Assembly: GCA_017443685.1 (NCBI GenBank) | Contig: JAFSYD010000061.1 | Span: forward strand, 1 to 11,754 | Length of the DNA stretch: 11,754 bases | Origin: Lachnospiraceae bacterium | GTDB taxonomy: Bacteria; Bacillota; Clostridia; Lachnospirales; Lachnospiraceae | Direction: 5' to 3' | In this document: positions 1 through 6,558 of the stretch, piece by piece | Layout: each line of letters opens with the position of its first letter | Numbering within the stretch: position 1 is the first letter of the stretch | Made by a program: the position numbers and the translations under genes | Notes under the pieces: model-generated | What the model was told of the DNA's origin: nothing | The model's input: only the letters and a program-made list of their open reading frames with translations | The model's database searches: none

Positions 1-11
1 AAAACAAAATA

Positions 12-33
12 TTTCCACAAAATATAGTGGAAA
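12..33. repeat. Interrupted palindrome next to a promoter
   Basis: Perfect 7-bp inverted repeat, TTTCCAC (12-18) and GTGGAAA (27-33), with an 8-base A/T spacer. It ends 4 bases before the -35 box of the promoter at 38-66. Its position suits an operator for a dimeric regulator. Read on the minus strand it is followed by a T-rich tail, so it could instead be a weak terminator for a minus-strand gene lying off the left edge. The sequence does not decide between these. Confidence 0.4.
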
Positions 34-37
34 GTGC

Positions 38-66
38 TTGCAAAATCCGTAACATTATGTTAATAT
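38..66 (+). promoter_or_regulatory. Sigma-A promoter of the first small gene
   Basis: The -35 box TTGCAA (38-43) and -10 box TAATAT (61-66) are separated by exactly 17 bases. Transcription should begin near base 73, just ahead of the small gene. The two boxes together are close to the vegetative consensus. Confidence 0.7.
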
Positions 67-100
67 ACAATCAGCACAGAGGATGTGCGAAGGGTACTTT

Positions 101-334
101 TTGAAATACGCACCGAGGGAGGGGATAACGATCGAATTGGATGAGTATTTGAGAGTGATCTCAGCAGTACGTTCGTCCGATGTCAGAGCTGATTCCCAAC
201 GCCGGGAGATTTTTGGAAAGTCTCATCAAAAGGAATCATCTATTGATTTCGGCAACATATTCAGAACCGCCTGTGATGAATTAAAACAAAATCGGGCAAC
301 ACACACCAAAACGAGGGTTATGACCCTAACCTGA
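101..334 (+). CDS. Small uncharacterised protein (77 aa)
   Basis: I do not recognise this protein. It is a short, charged, soluble sequence with no signal peptide, membrane segment or metal-binding cysteines. Its N-terminal third (GITIELDEYLRVISAV) and a C-terminal stretch (FGNIFRTACDELK) look like amphipathic helices. I prefer a TTG start at 101 because GAAGGG (89-94) lies 6 bases upstream. The in-frame ATG at 83 has AGAGG directly against it with no spacer, and would add six residues. It is real rather than chance because a good promoter lies just upstream and a strong terminator about 50 bases downstream, making a monocistronic unit. The last 15 or so residues are less protein-like, so the functional part may be the first 60. 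Confidence 0.5.
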   Translation: MKYAPREGITIELDEYLRVISAVRSSDVRADSQRREIFGKSHQKESSIDFGNIFRTACDELKQNRATHTKTRVMTLT

Positions 335-381
335 CAGTCTTCACACAACTGTCGCAATGTAGACCTTACCAAGATCTATGG

Positions 382-413
382 AAAGAGAACCGCAGAGGAT
401 GCGGTTCTTTTTC
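382..413 (+). terminator. Intrinsic terminator after the first small gene
   Basis: Perfect 9-bp stem AGAACCGCA (386-394) / TGCGGTTCT (400-408) with loop GAGGA, followed by a T run. Flanking A/G bases (382-385) can extend the stem into the T run. It closes the small gene's transcript and insulates the infC leader downstream. Confidence 0.85.
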
Positions 414-531
414 ATCCGTAAAAAGTCGAAATAAATCCGAAAAAAATTTAAAAAATTTTTAAAATACAATATATGAACATATAGGTGTTGGTTGTATCAT
501 CAATACCGTCATCTTGCGCCAAGTGCGCCGG

Positions 532-556
532 AAGCCTTGATTTTACGGGCTTTTTG
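532..556 (+). terminator. Weak terminator-like hairpin upstream of infC promoter
   Basis: AAGCC (532-536) and GGCTT (548-552) pair across an 11-base loop and run into five Ts (551-555). A second tiny palindrome, GAGC-TTTT-GCTC, follows at 556-567. The stem is short, so termination is uncertain. It lies between an A/T-rich tract with a -10-like TACAAT (465-470, no -35 partner seen) and the infC promoter. Confidence 0.3.
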
Positions 557-570
557 AGCTTTTGCTCCTC

Positions 571-599
571 TTGCTTAAATTGTTAAAATAAAATAAAAT
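571..599 (+). promoter_or_regulatory. Sigma-A promoter of the infC operon
   Basis: The -35 box TTGCTT (571-576) and -10 box TAAAAT (594-599) have an ideal 17-base spacer, set in A/T-rich DNA. Predicted start near base 606 gives a leader of about 207 nt before infC, in keeping with the long regulated leaders of this operon in Bacillota. Confidence 0.65.
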
Positions 600-605
600 A
601 CTGTA

Positions 606-790
606 GACTTTCGGTCATATAGCTTGACTTATTCACCGATCTGTGCTATAAATAGTCTTCGTAGCAAGCAGAGTGATCCGCTCTCACCTAAGCGCAATCG
701 GGCGACTTAGTGTTCATAATACGTAGCTTTTAGCCGGTACGGTTTTTAAGGATAGTATTTTTTGCGGATTACTTTGAGTAATCCGCTTTT
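606..790 (+). promoter_or_regulatory. L20-type autoregulatory leader of infC-rpmI-rplT
   Basis: In Bacillus subtilis the infC operon is controlled by ribosomal protein L20, which binds the leader and promotes premature termination. The expected parts are visible here. An intrinsic terminator sits at 764-790. Upstream, GTGATCCGC (673-681) can pair along all nine positions (one G-U) with the terminator's 5' arm GCGGATTAC (764-772), extended by A672-U773, and so would act as the antiterminator. Between them is a strong hairpin, CAC-C-TAAGCGC (685-695) with GCG-A-CTTAGTG (702-712), with two single-base bulges and a 6-base loop, a candidate for the protein-binding element. AGAG/CTCT around 671-684 offers the antiterminator strand a competing local hairpin. 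Regulation by L20 is inferred from the family; the helices are seen directly. Confidence 0.75.
764..790 (+). terminator. Attenuator terminator of the infC leader
   Basis: Perfect 9-bp stem GCGGATTAC (764-772) / GTAATCCGC (778-786), loop TTTGA, then TTTTCGTTT. It lies only 14 bases before the infC SD, after the operon promoter, so it works as an attenuator and not as the end of a gene. Confidence 0.85.
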
Positions 791-812
791 CGTTTATTGT
801 AGGAGGTGTATC

Positions 813-1322
813 ATTAGCAGTCAGAAGATCAACGAGCAGATCAGAGAACGTGAGATCCGCCTGATCGGTTCGCATGGAGAACAGTTGGGAATAATGTCAT
901 CCGCGGAAGCGATGAAGATCGCGGAAGAGGAGGAGCTGGATCTGGTTATGGTTGCTCCGGGCGCAAAGCCGCCGGTGTGCAAGATCATCGATTACGGCAA
1001 GTATCGTTACGAGCTGGCGCGTAAGGAGAAGGAAGCCAAGAAAAAGCAGAAGACGGTCGAAGTAAAAGAGATCCGTATGTCTCCCAACATCGAGGCTAAC
1101 GATTTGAACACGAAGATGAATGCCGCAAAGAAGTTTTTGGCAAAAGGGAACAAGGTGAAGGTCACGTTACGTTTCCGCGGCCGCGAGATGGCGCATATCA
1201 AGGAGACGCGCCATGTCCTGGATGATTTTGCCGAGGCGCTTTCGGACGTTGCGGTAATTGAGAAGCCTTCCAAGCAGGAAGGGCGCGCCATCAGTATGGT
1301 GTTGTCGGAAAAGAAGAATTAA
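813..1322 (+). CDS. infC: Translation initiation factor IF-3
   Basis: IF-3 binds the 30S subunit, keeps it apart from 50S and checks start-codon and initiator-tRNA pairing. The N-terminal domain begins INEQIRERE and carries GEQLGI; a lysine-rich linker follows (KEKEAKKKQK); the C-terminal domain holds the IF-3 signature VTLRFRGRE at about residues 117-125. I place the start at ATT 813, giving 169 aa, the normal family length. TAGGAGGTG (800-808) is an excellent SD whose GGAGG ends 6 bases before this codon, and no ATG, GTG or TTG lies in frame nearby. An in-frame TTG at 762 is not credible because the reading would run through the attenuator and the SD itself. ATC at 810 is a less well spaced alternative. 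An AUU start is known in E. coli infC, where IF-3 represses its own translation. First gene of the operon; rpmI follows after 27 bases. Confidence 0.95.
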   Translation: MSSQKINEQIREREIRLIGSHGEQLGIMSSAEAMKIAEEEELDLVMVAPGAKPPVCKIIDYGKYRYELARKEKEAKKKQKTVEVKEIRMSPNIEANDLNTKMNAAKKFLAKGNKVKVTLRFRGREMAHIKETRHVLDDFAEALSDVAVIEKPSKQEGRAISMVLSEKKN

Positions 1323-1349
1323 AGAACGAGCAGGAAGAGGAGGTCTATT

Positions 1350-1547
1350 ATGCCTAAGATGAAGACAAAGAGAGCAGCTGCAAAGCGCTTTTCCGTAACG
1401 GGAACCGGTAAATTAAAAAGAAGCAAGGCCTACAAGAGCCATATCTTAACGAAGAAATCCACCAAGCGTAAGAGAAACTTACGTCAGTCGGCGATCACGG
1501 ATGAGACGAATGTTAAGAATATGAGAAAGGTAATGCCGTACGCGTAA
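1350..1547 (+). CDS. rpmI: 50S ribosomal protein L35
   Basis: Small, very basic protein of the large ribosomal subunit. It is 65 aa, the usual length, with the typical start [13 protein letters not shown], the TGTGKLKR segment and the conserved [16 protein letters not shown] block. SD GAGGAGG (1337-1343) lies 6 bases before ATG. It is the middle gene of the conserved infC-rpmI-rplT set, and its expression should follow L20 feedback acting on the leader upstream of infC. No separate promoter was seen in front of it. Confidence 0.97.
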   Translation: MPKMKTKRAAAKRFSVTGTGKLKRSKAYKSHILTKKSTKRKRNLRQSAITDETNVKNMRKVMPYA

Positions 1548-1582
1548 TGACAGCGGATGGATGTTGAGATTGGAGGTTAATT

Positions 1583-1939
1583 ATGGCAAGGATCAAAGGC
1601 GGTTTGAACGCAAAGAAAAAGCATAACAGAGTATTAAAGCTGGCAAAGGGCTATCGCGGCGCACGCTCGAAGCAGTACCGGATCGCGAAGCAGTCCGTTA
1701 TGCGTGCTTTAAATACGGCATATGCGGGACGTAAGCAGAAGAAGAGAGAGTACAGAAGACTTTGGATCGCGCGTATCAATGCAGCGGCACGGATCAATGA
1801 TCTTTCTTACAGCAAGCTGATGTTCGGTCTGAAGTTAGCGGGCGTGGAGATGAACCGTAAAATGCTTTCCGAGATGGCGATCAGCGATGCGGACGGCTTC
1901 AAGAGACTTTGCGAGCTGGCAAAGAGCAAGGTGGCGTAA
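1583..1939 (+). CDS. rplT: 50S ribosomal protein L20
   Basis: L20 binds 23S rRNA early in 50S assembly and, in Bacillota, is also the repressor of its own operon. It is 118 aa, the standard length. The basic N-terminal extension that enters the rRNA starts ARIKGGLNAKKKHNRVLKLAKGYRG. The globular part contains YRRLWIARINAAAR at about 58-71 and a C-terminal helical segment ending ELAKSKVA. SD GGAGG (1572-1576) precedes the ATG by 6 bases. Its TAA stop shares its last A with the ATG of galE, and no terminator lies between the two genes, so galE should be co-transcribed and probably translationally coupled. Confidence 0.97.
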   Translation: MARIKGGLNAKKKHNRVLKLAKGYRGARSKQYRIAKQSVMRALNTAYAGRKQKKREYRRLWIARINAAARINDLSYSKLMFGLKLAGVEMNRKMLSEMAISDADGFKRLCELAKSKVA

Positions 1940-2955
1940 TGGCAATTTTGGTGACCGGTGGTGCCGGATATATCGGCAGTCATACCTGTGTTGAGCTTCT
2001 TAACGCGGGCTATGATGTGGTAGTTGTGGATAATCTTTCCAACGCGAGCGAGAAAGCGCTGGATCGTGTAAAAGAGATCACGGGCAAGGATCTTACATTT
2101 TATCGGGCTGATATCCGTGATCGTAAGTCACTGGAAGATATTTTTGCAAAAGAGGATCTTAGTGCCTGCATCCATTTTGCCGGCTTAAAGGCGGTCGGCG
2201 AATCGGTGGCAAAGCCATGGGAGTATTATGAGAATAACATTTCCGGCTCCCTTGTGCTGTTCGACGTGATGCGGCAGCACGGCTGCAAGAATATCATCTT
2301 TTCCTCGTCGTCGACCGTATACGGGACGCCGGAGGTGGTACCGGTGACCGAGGAGACGCCGAAAGGAATGTGCACGAATCCGTACGGCTGGACGAAGTGG
2401 ATGCTCGAGCAGATCTTATCGGATATGCAGGCTGCGGATAACGAATGGAACGTGATCCTGCTTCGGTATTTCAACCCGATCGGCGCCCACAAGAGCGGCA
2501 GGATCGGCGAGAACCCGAACGGCATCCCGAATAATCTGATGCCATACATCACGCAGGTTGCGGTCGGCAAGCTTGAGACCTTAGGCGTTTTCGGCGATGA
2601 TTACGACACGCCGGACGGCACGGGCGTTCGCGATTACATTCACGTAGTTGACCTTGCGGACGGTCATGTAAAGGCGCTTGCTAAGATCAAGGAGAACTGC
2701 GGGCTTAAGGTTTATAATTTGGGCACCGGCGTCGGATACAGCGTGCTTGAGATCATTAAGAATTTCGAGGATGCGACCGGGGTAAAGATCCCCTATGTGA
2801 TAAAGCCGCGCCGCGCGGGTGATATCGCCGCGAATTACGCGGATGCCACGAAGGCGAAGGAGGAGCTCGGCTGGGTTGCCGCGAACGGCATCAGGGAAAT
2901 GTGCGAGGACTCCTGGCGCTGGCAGAAGAACAATCCGAACGGCTATGAGGAATAA
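1939..2955 (+). CDS. galE: UDP-glucose 4-epimerase
   Basis: Interconverts UDP-glucose and UDP-galactose using bound NAD+, serving the Leloir pathway and supply of galactose units for cell-surface glycans; cytosolic. It is 338 aa, the same length as E. coli GalE. The Rossmann motif GGAGYIG is at residues 7-13, and the catalytic Ser124, Tyr149 and Lys153 (YGWTK) are all present. The extended short-chain dehydrogenase fold is complete through RRAGDIA near the C-terminus. The residue aligning with E. coli Tyr299, which limits use of N-acetylated sugars, is Asn here. I start it at ATG 1939, overlapping the rplT stop by one base; AAGGTGG (1928-1934) is its SD inside rplT. A longer in-frame version from 1909 would add ten residues ahead of the conserved ILVTGG start and is unlikely. 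A terminator follows at 2974-3040. Confidence 0.95.
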   Translation: MAILVTGGAGYIGSHTCVELLNAGYDVVVVDNLSNASEKALDRVKEITGKDLTFYRADIRDRKSLEDIFAKEDLSACIHFAGLKAVGESVAKPWEYYENNISGSLVLFDVMRQHGCKNIIFSSSSTVYGTPEVVPVTEETPKGMCTNPYGWTKWMLEQILSDMQAADNEWNVILLRYFNPIGAHKSGRIGENPNGIPNNLMPYITQVAVGKLETLGVFGDDYDTPDGTGVRDYIHVVDLADGHVKALAKIKENCGLKVYNLGTGVGYSVLEIIKNFEDATGVKIPYVIKPRRAGDIAANYADATKAKEELGWVAANGIREMCEDSWRWQKNNPNGYEE

Positions 2956-2973
2956 GAAAAGATAAAGAATGAT

Positions 2974-3040
2974 CGGGCTTTTCCTTATCGCAGGGCAGAC
3001 CGGCTTATATGGTCGTGTCCCTGATGGGAGAGCCCGTTTT
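2974..3040 (+). terminator. Nested hairpin terminator of the infC-galE operon
   Basis: Outer 11-bp stem CGGGCTTTTCC (2974-2984) / GGGAGAGCCCG (3026-3036, two G-U pairs), followed by TTTTGTCTT. Inside it a second stem pairs CAGGG (2991-2995) with CCCTG (3019-3023) and GACC (2998-3001) with GGTC (3011-3014). The T run after the outer stem makes it an intrinsic terminator. No convincing promoter for icd was seen in the 26 bases between it and icd. Confidence 0.75.
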
Positions 3041-3066
3041 GTCTTGTAAAAGCGAGGGTAAGTACT

Positions 3067-4275
3067 ATGGATAAAATTCAAATGACAACGCCGCTTGTGG
3101 AGATGGACGGCGATGAGATGACGCGGATCCTTTGGCAGATCATAAAGGATGAGCTGATATTGCCGTTTGTGGACTTAAAGAGCGAATACTACGATCTCGG
3201 ACTTAAGATGCGTAACGACACCGATGATAAGATCACGGTGGATGCAGCCGAGGCGACGAAGAAATACGGTGTTGCGGTCAAATGCGCGACGATCACGCCG
3301 AATGCTGCGCGTGTCGAGGAATATGGGTTAAAAGAAATGTGGAAGAGCCCGAACGGGACGATCCGCGCGATCCTGGACGGTACGGTATTCCGCGCGCCGA
3401 TCATAGTAAAAGGGATCGACCCCTGTGTGAAGAATTGGAAAAAGCCGATCACGATCGCCCGTCACGCTTACGGCGACGTATACAAGGCGTCCGAAATGAA
3501 AATCCCGGGACCGGGCAAGGTAGAGCTTGTCTATATAGCGGCGGACGGGCAGGAGACGCGTACGCTCGTTCACGATTTTAACTGTGCAGGCGTGGTGCAG
3601 GGGCAGTATAATCTGGTGCCCTCGATCGAAAGCTTTGCGAGAAGCTGCTTTAATTTTGCGCTCGATGTGAAGCAAGATATCTGGTTTGCAGCGAAGGATA
3701 CGATCTCGAAGCAGTATGACCATACGTTCAAGGATGTCTTTGAAGAGATTTTTGAAAAAGAATACAAGGAGCGTTTCGACGCGGCCGGGATCGAGTATTT
3801 TTATACGCTGATCGATGATGCGGTTGCCCGTGTGATGAAGTCCGAGGGCGGCTTTATCTGGGCGTGCAAGAACTACGACGGCGATGTGATGAGCGATATG
3901 CTTTCGTCCGCGTTCGGTTCGCTTGCGATGATGACCTCCGTGCTGGTATCGCCCCAGGGATTTTTTGAATATGAGGCGGCACACGGTACGGTACAGCGGC
4001 ATTATTATAAGCATTTGAAGGGGGAGGAAACCTCGACGAACTCCGTTGCGACGATCTTTGCCTGGACGGGTGCTTTGAAAAAGCGCGGCGAGCTGGATGG
4101 AAATGACGCGCTGGTTGATTTTGCGGCCAAATTGGAAAAAGCGTGTATTCTAACGATCGAAGACGGGAAAATGACCGGAGATCTTGCGCGGATCACATCT
4201 ATCGAGAATCCGGTAACGCTTTCAAGTGAGGCGTTCATTAAGGCAGTTCGCGAGAAGCTGGAAGGGCTGTTATGA
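3067..4275 (+). CDS. icd: NADP-dependent isocitrate dehydrogenase, eukaryotic type
   Basis: Oxidatively decarboxylates isocitrate to 2-oxoglutarate with NADP+, feeding glutamate synthesis. It is 402 aa and belongs to the homodimeric group resembling human IDH1, not to the E. coli Icd group. The opening ([10 protein letters not shown]) and [10 protein letters not shown] match that group. Substrate residues Thr77, Ser94, Arg100, Arg109, Arg132 and Tyr139 fall at the human IDH1 numbers. The catalytic Lys in AAKDTI is at 210, and metal-binding aspartates lie in LIDD (250-251) and YDGDVMSD (271-277). HGTVQRHY carries Arg311 and His312 at the places that bind the NADP 2'-phosphate, so NADP preference is expected. 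SD GAGGG (3054-3058) precedes the ATG by 8 bases. The stop overlaps the ABC-F start as ATGA. Confidence 0.95.
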   Translation: MDKIQMTTPLVEMDGDEMTRILWQIIKDELILPFVDLKSEYYDLGLKMRNDTDDKITVDAAEATKKYGVAVKCATITPNAARVEEYGLKEMWKSPNGTIRAILDGTVFRAPIIVKGIDPCVKNWKKPITIARHAYGDVYKASEMKIPGPGKVELVYIAADGQETRTLVHDFNCAGVVQGQYNLVPSIESFARSCFNFALDVKQDIWFAAKDTISKQYDHTFKDVFEEIFEKEYKERFDAAGIEYFYTLIDDAVARVMKSEGGFIWACKNYDGDVMSDMLSSAFGSLAMMTSVLVSPQGFFEYEAAHGTVQRHYYKHLKGEETSTNSVATIFAWTGALKKRGELDGNDALVDFAAKLEKACILTIEDGKMTGDLARITSIENPVTLSSEAFIKAVREKLEGLL

Positions 4276-6539
4276 TTTTAAATGTCAGTCACATCACGAA
4301 GGCTTTCGGCGAGGATGTTCTGTTTTCGGATGTGACCTTTATGATCGAAGAGAATGAGAAGGTGGCTTTTGTCGGACCGAACGGGTGCGGCAAAACCACC
4401 CTTTTTCGCATCTTAACGGGAAAGGAAGAGGCGGATGGCGGTAATGTGACGCTTGCTTCGGATACATCGGTCGGCTATCTCGAACAGTATCAGGATGAGA
4501 CAAATGCCGATGATATCCACGAGTACGTGCTCCACGCGCGACAGGATATCCTCGATATGGAGGCACGCCTGAAGGAGCTGGAGGCGCAGATGGGGAGCGA
4601 AGCTTCGGTAGGTGAGCACGGCGACAGGTCGATGATGGAATCTTTGGATGCAGAGTCGTCGCAGGGTGCGTTGGACGAGGGTCACGGTCAGAAGTCAACG
4701 GAAACCTCGGGCAAAGAGTCTGGCCGGAATGTGGCAACAGCCTCTGATGAGGATCACGCGCAGATGTCAACGGAAATCTCGGACGGAGAGGCGATGCAGA
4801 TGCCAACGGCGTCCCCGGATGGAGATCACGCGCAGACGATGGCGATTCTTTGTGCGTATCATTCCTTGCTTCACATATATGAAGCGGCGGGCGGCAACAG
4901 CTATCGGAGCGAGGTTGTCGGCGTTTTAAAGGGGCTCGGCTTTGCGGAAGAAGATTTCCACAAATCAATGTCGATGCTCTCCGGCGGCCAGAAAACGCGG
5001 GTGAATTTAGCGCGCCTTCTTTTAACGAAGCCGGATCTTCTGCTTTTGGATGAGCCGATCAATCATCTGGACTTGGCGTCGATCGAGTGGCTGGAAGGAT
5101 TTTTGAAAAACTACAAGAAGACCGTGATCATCGTGGCGCATGACCGGTACTTCCTGGATCGCATCGTCGGGAAGGTGATCGACCTTTCGGGGAAGACGGC
5201 GCGGACCTACAAGGGCAATTACACGGCCTATGCCGCACAGAAGGAGCTTTGGCAGGTAACGGTGCGCAATGCATACGAAAAGCAACAGGAGGAGATCGCG
5301 CACGAGGAAGCGGTCATACGTAAGTTAAAGCAGTTCAACCGCGAGAAGTCAATCAAGCGTGCGGAAAGCCGTGAGAAAAAGCTCGCTAAGGTGGAGCGTG
5401 TGGATGCACCCGAGAAGGAGCGCGAGGCAATGCGGATCGCGCTTGTTCCCGACAAGGAAAGCGGTAAGGATGTGCTTCTGGCAGAAGGGCTTGCGAAGGC
5501 ATTCGGTGAAAAAAGGCTGTTTGACGGGCTTGGATTTCATATCCAAAAAGGCGAACGCGTCGCGATCATCGGTGACAATGGCTGTGGGAAAACGACACTT
5601 CTTAAGATCATAAATGAGGTGCTGCCGCCCGATGATGGTACTGTCCGGATCGGGGCGAATGTGACGATCGGATATTACGACCAGGAGCAGCAGAATCTTG
5701 ATGAGTCGAAAACGTTGTTTGCCGAGCTTTCGGATGCGTATCCCGATCTGACGGAAACGAAGGTGAGGAATGTCCTGGCGGCATTTTTGTTCCGGGAGGA
5801 TGATGTCTATAAGAAGATCGCCGACTTAAGCGGTGGGGAGCGCGGCAGGATCTCACTCTGTAAGCTGATGCTTTCCGGGGCGAACTTTTTGATCCTCGAC
5901 GAGCCGACGAACCACCTCGATATGGAGTCAAAGGATATCCTGGAACAGGCGTTAAACAGCTATACGGGGACGGTGCTCTATGTGTCCCATGACCGCTATT
6001 TTGTCAATCGGACGGCGCAGCGGATCCTTGAAATGACATCGGCGCACGGACTTGTCGAGTATCTCGGGAACTATGATTATTATCTGGAAAAGCGGGAGAA
6101 CATCCGGCTCGAAGGTGCGGCAGGAAACGGAAAAGGCGGATCGGGTGCAAAGACGCAGCCAGGCGTGCGTGACATATCCGGTTCCGAAAACGGCAGGAAT
6201 TGCATCCGTTCCGGGGATCTTTCTTCGGGAATTTCTGTGAGTTCAGATGTGTCATCGGAAGGCGGACAGCCCGCTTTGTCTTCCAAAGAAGCTGCCAAAG
6301 AGGCCTGGCAGAAGCGAAAAGATGAAGCGGCAAAGGAAAAGAAGCGCCAGCGCGAGATTGAGGCAACGGAAGAGAAAATTGCCGAATTAGAAGCCGCGAT
6401 CGCCGCGATCGACGAACAGTTCAACGATCCCGAGACCGCGAAGAATTCAGCGAAGCTCAATGAGCTGACGGCAGAACGGGAGAGGAAGCAGGCACAACTC
6501 GATGAACTGTACGATCATTGGGAAATGCTAAGTGAGTGA
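4272..6539 (+). CDS. ABC-F family ATPase (YdiF-like) with two inserts
   Basis: ABC-F proteins are soluble twin-ATPase factors that act at the ribosomal E site; some relieve stalling or protect against antibiotics. Domain 1 has Walker [10 protein letters not shown] (35-43), signature LSGGQ (236-240), Walker B with DEPINHLD (260-267, Ile where Thr is usual) and His290. The charged linker spans about 325-390. Domain 2 has GDNGCGKTT (434-442), LSGGE (519-523), DEPTNHLD (543-550) and His573. A C-terminal coiled coil (about 670-755) suggests the YdiF/Uup-like group. At 755 aa it is about 100 longer than usual, owing to a repeat-bearing insert at about 108-190 within the arm of domain 1 and a Gly/Ser-rich insert at about 612-672. 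There is no membrane domain, so it is not a transporter. GGAAGGG (4260-4266) is the SD, and the start overlaps icd. Antibiotic resistance cannot be inferred. Confidence 0.9.
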   Translation: MILNVSHITKAFGEDVLFSDVTFMIEENEKVAFVGPNGCGKTTLFRILTGKEEADGGNVTLASDTSVGYLEQYQDETNADDIHEYVLHARQDILDMEARLKELEAQMGSEASVGEHGDRSMMESLDAESSQGALDEGHGQKSTETSGKESGRNVATASDEDHAQMSTEISDGEAMQMPTASPDGDHAQTMAILCAYHSLLHIYEAAGGNSYRSEVVGVLKGLGFAEEDFHKSMSMLSGGQKTRVNLARLLLTKPDLLLLDEPINHLDLASIEWLEGFLKNYKKTVIIVAHDRYFLDRIVGKVIDLSGKTARTYKGNYTAYAAQKELWQVTVRNAYEKQQEEIAHEEAVIRKLKQFNREKSIKRAESREKKLAKVERVDAPEKEREAMRIALVPDKESGKDVLLAEGLAKAFGEKRLFDGLGFHIQKGERVAIIGDNGCGKTTLLKIINEVLPPDDGTVRIGANVTIGYYDQEQQNLDESKTLFAELSDAYPDLTETKVRNVLAAFLFREDDVYKKIADLSGGERGRISLCKLMLSGANFLILDEPTNHLDMESKDILEQALNSYTGTVLYVSHDRYFVNRTAQRILEMTSAHGLVEYLGNYDYYLEKRENIRLEGAAGNGKGGSGAKTQPGVRDISGSENGRNCIRSGDLSSGISVSSDVSSEGGQPALSSKEAAKEAWQKRKDEAAKEKKRQREIEATEEKIAELEAAIAAIDEQFNDPETAKNSAKLNELTAERERKQAQLDELYDHWEMLSE
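4677..4844 (+). repeat. 72-bp imperfect tandem repeat inside the ABC-F gene
   Basis: Unit 1 (4677-4748) and unit 2 (4749-4820) are each 72 bases (24 codons), followed by a partial third (4821-4844). Five of the first 34 bases differ between units 1 and 2; the rest is more diverged. Units 2 and 3 share GATCACGCGCAGA exactly. In protein each unit begins (E/G)-(G/D)-H-(G/A)-Q and the full ones contain STE. A more decayed copy may precede them from about 4611. Multiples of three keep the frame open. Confidence 0.7.
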
Positions 6540-6558
6540 ATCGCCGATGCACTCGCTT
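6530..6558. terminator. Possible shared terminator between convergent genes
   Basis: AAGTGAGTG (6530-6538) and CACTCGCTT (6550-6558) form a 9-bp stem (one G-U) with an 11-base loop. It overlaps the stop codons of both the ABC-F gene and apbE, which converge with only 18 bases between them. The T runs on either side are short, so its strength is uncertain in both directions. Confidence 0.4.

Noticed and set aside
11..19. DnaA-box-like ATTTCCACA
   Set aside because: It differs from the consensus at two positions, is a single copy, and is explained as one arm of the inverted repeat.
732..747. Mini hairpin AGCCG-GTA-CGGTT with Ts as a terminator
   Set aside because: The stem is only 5 bp with one G-U, and it sits within the leader just before the much stronger attenuator. 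It is more likely part of the leader fold.
762..812. TTG at 762 as the start of infC
   Set aside because: The extra 17 codons run through the attenuator hairpin and the infC SD, and the added residues resemble no IF-3 N-terminus.
1909..1938. ATG at 1909 as the start of galE
   Set aside because: It lies inside rplT, adds residues before the conserved ILVTGG start, and lacks the well-placed SD that serves ATG 1939.
3328..4014. 228-codon minus-strand ORF opposite icd
   Set aside because: It is antisense to a fully conserved enzyme, its product resembles no family, and its length follows from the codon bias of icd.
4677..4844. CRISPR-like array
   Set aside because: The repeats are directly adjacent without spacers, are multiples of three bases, and lie inside a coding frame.
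4339..4968. 209-codon minus-strand ORF opposite the ABC-F gene
   Set aside because: The product is a Pro/Ser/Arg-rich translation of the repeat region in antisense, with no domain and no initiation signal.
4272..6539. ABC transporter or antibiotic-resistance ABC-F
   Set aside because: There is no transmembrane domain or permease neighbour, and the overall architecture is that of general YdiF/Uup-like factors. Resistance cannot be claimed from sequence alone.
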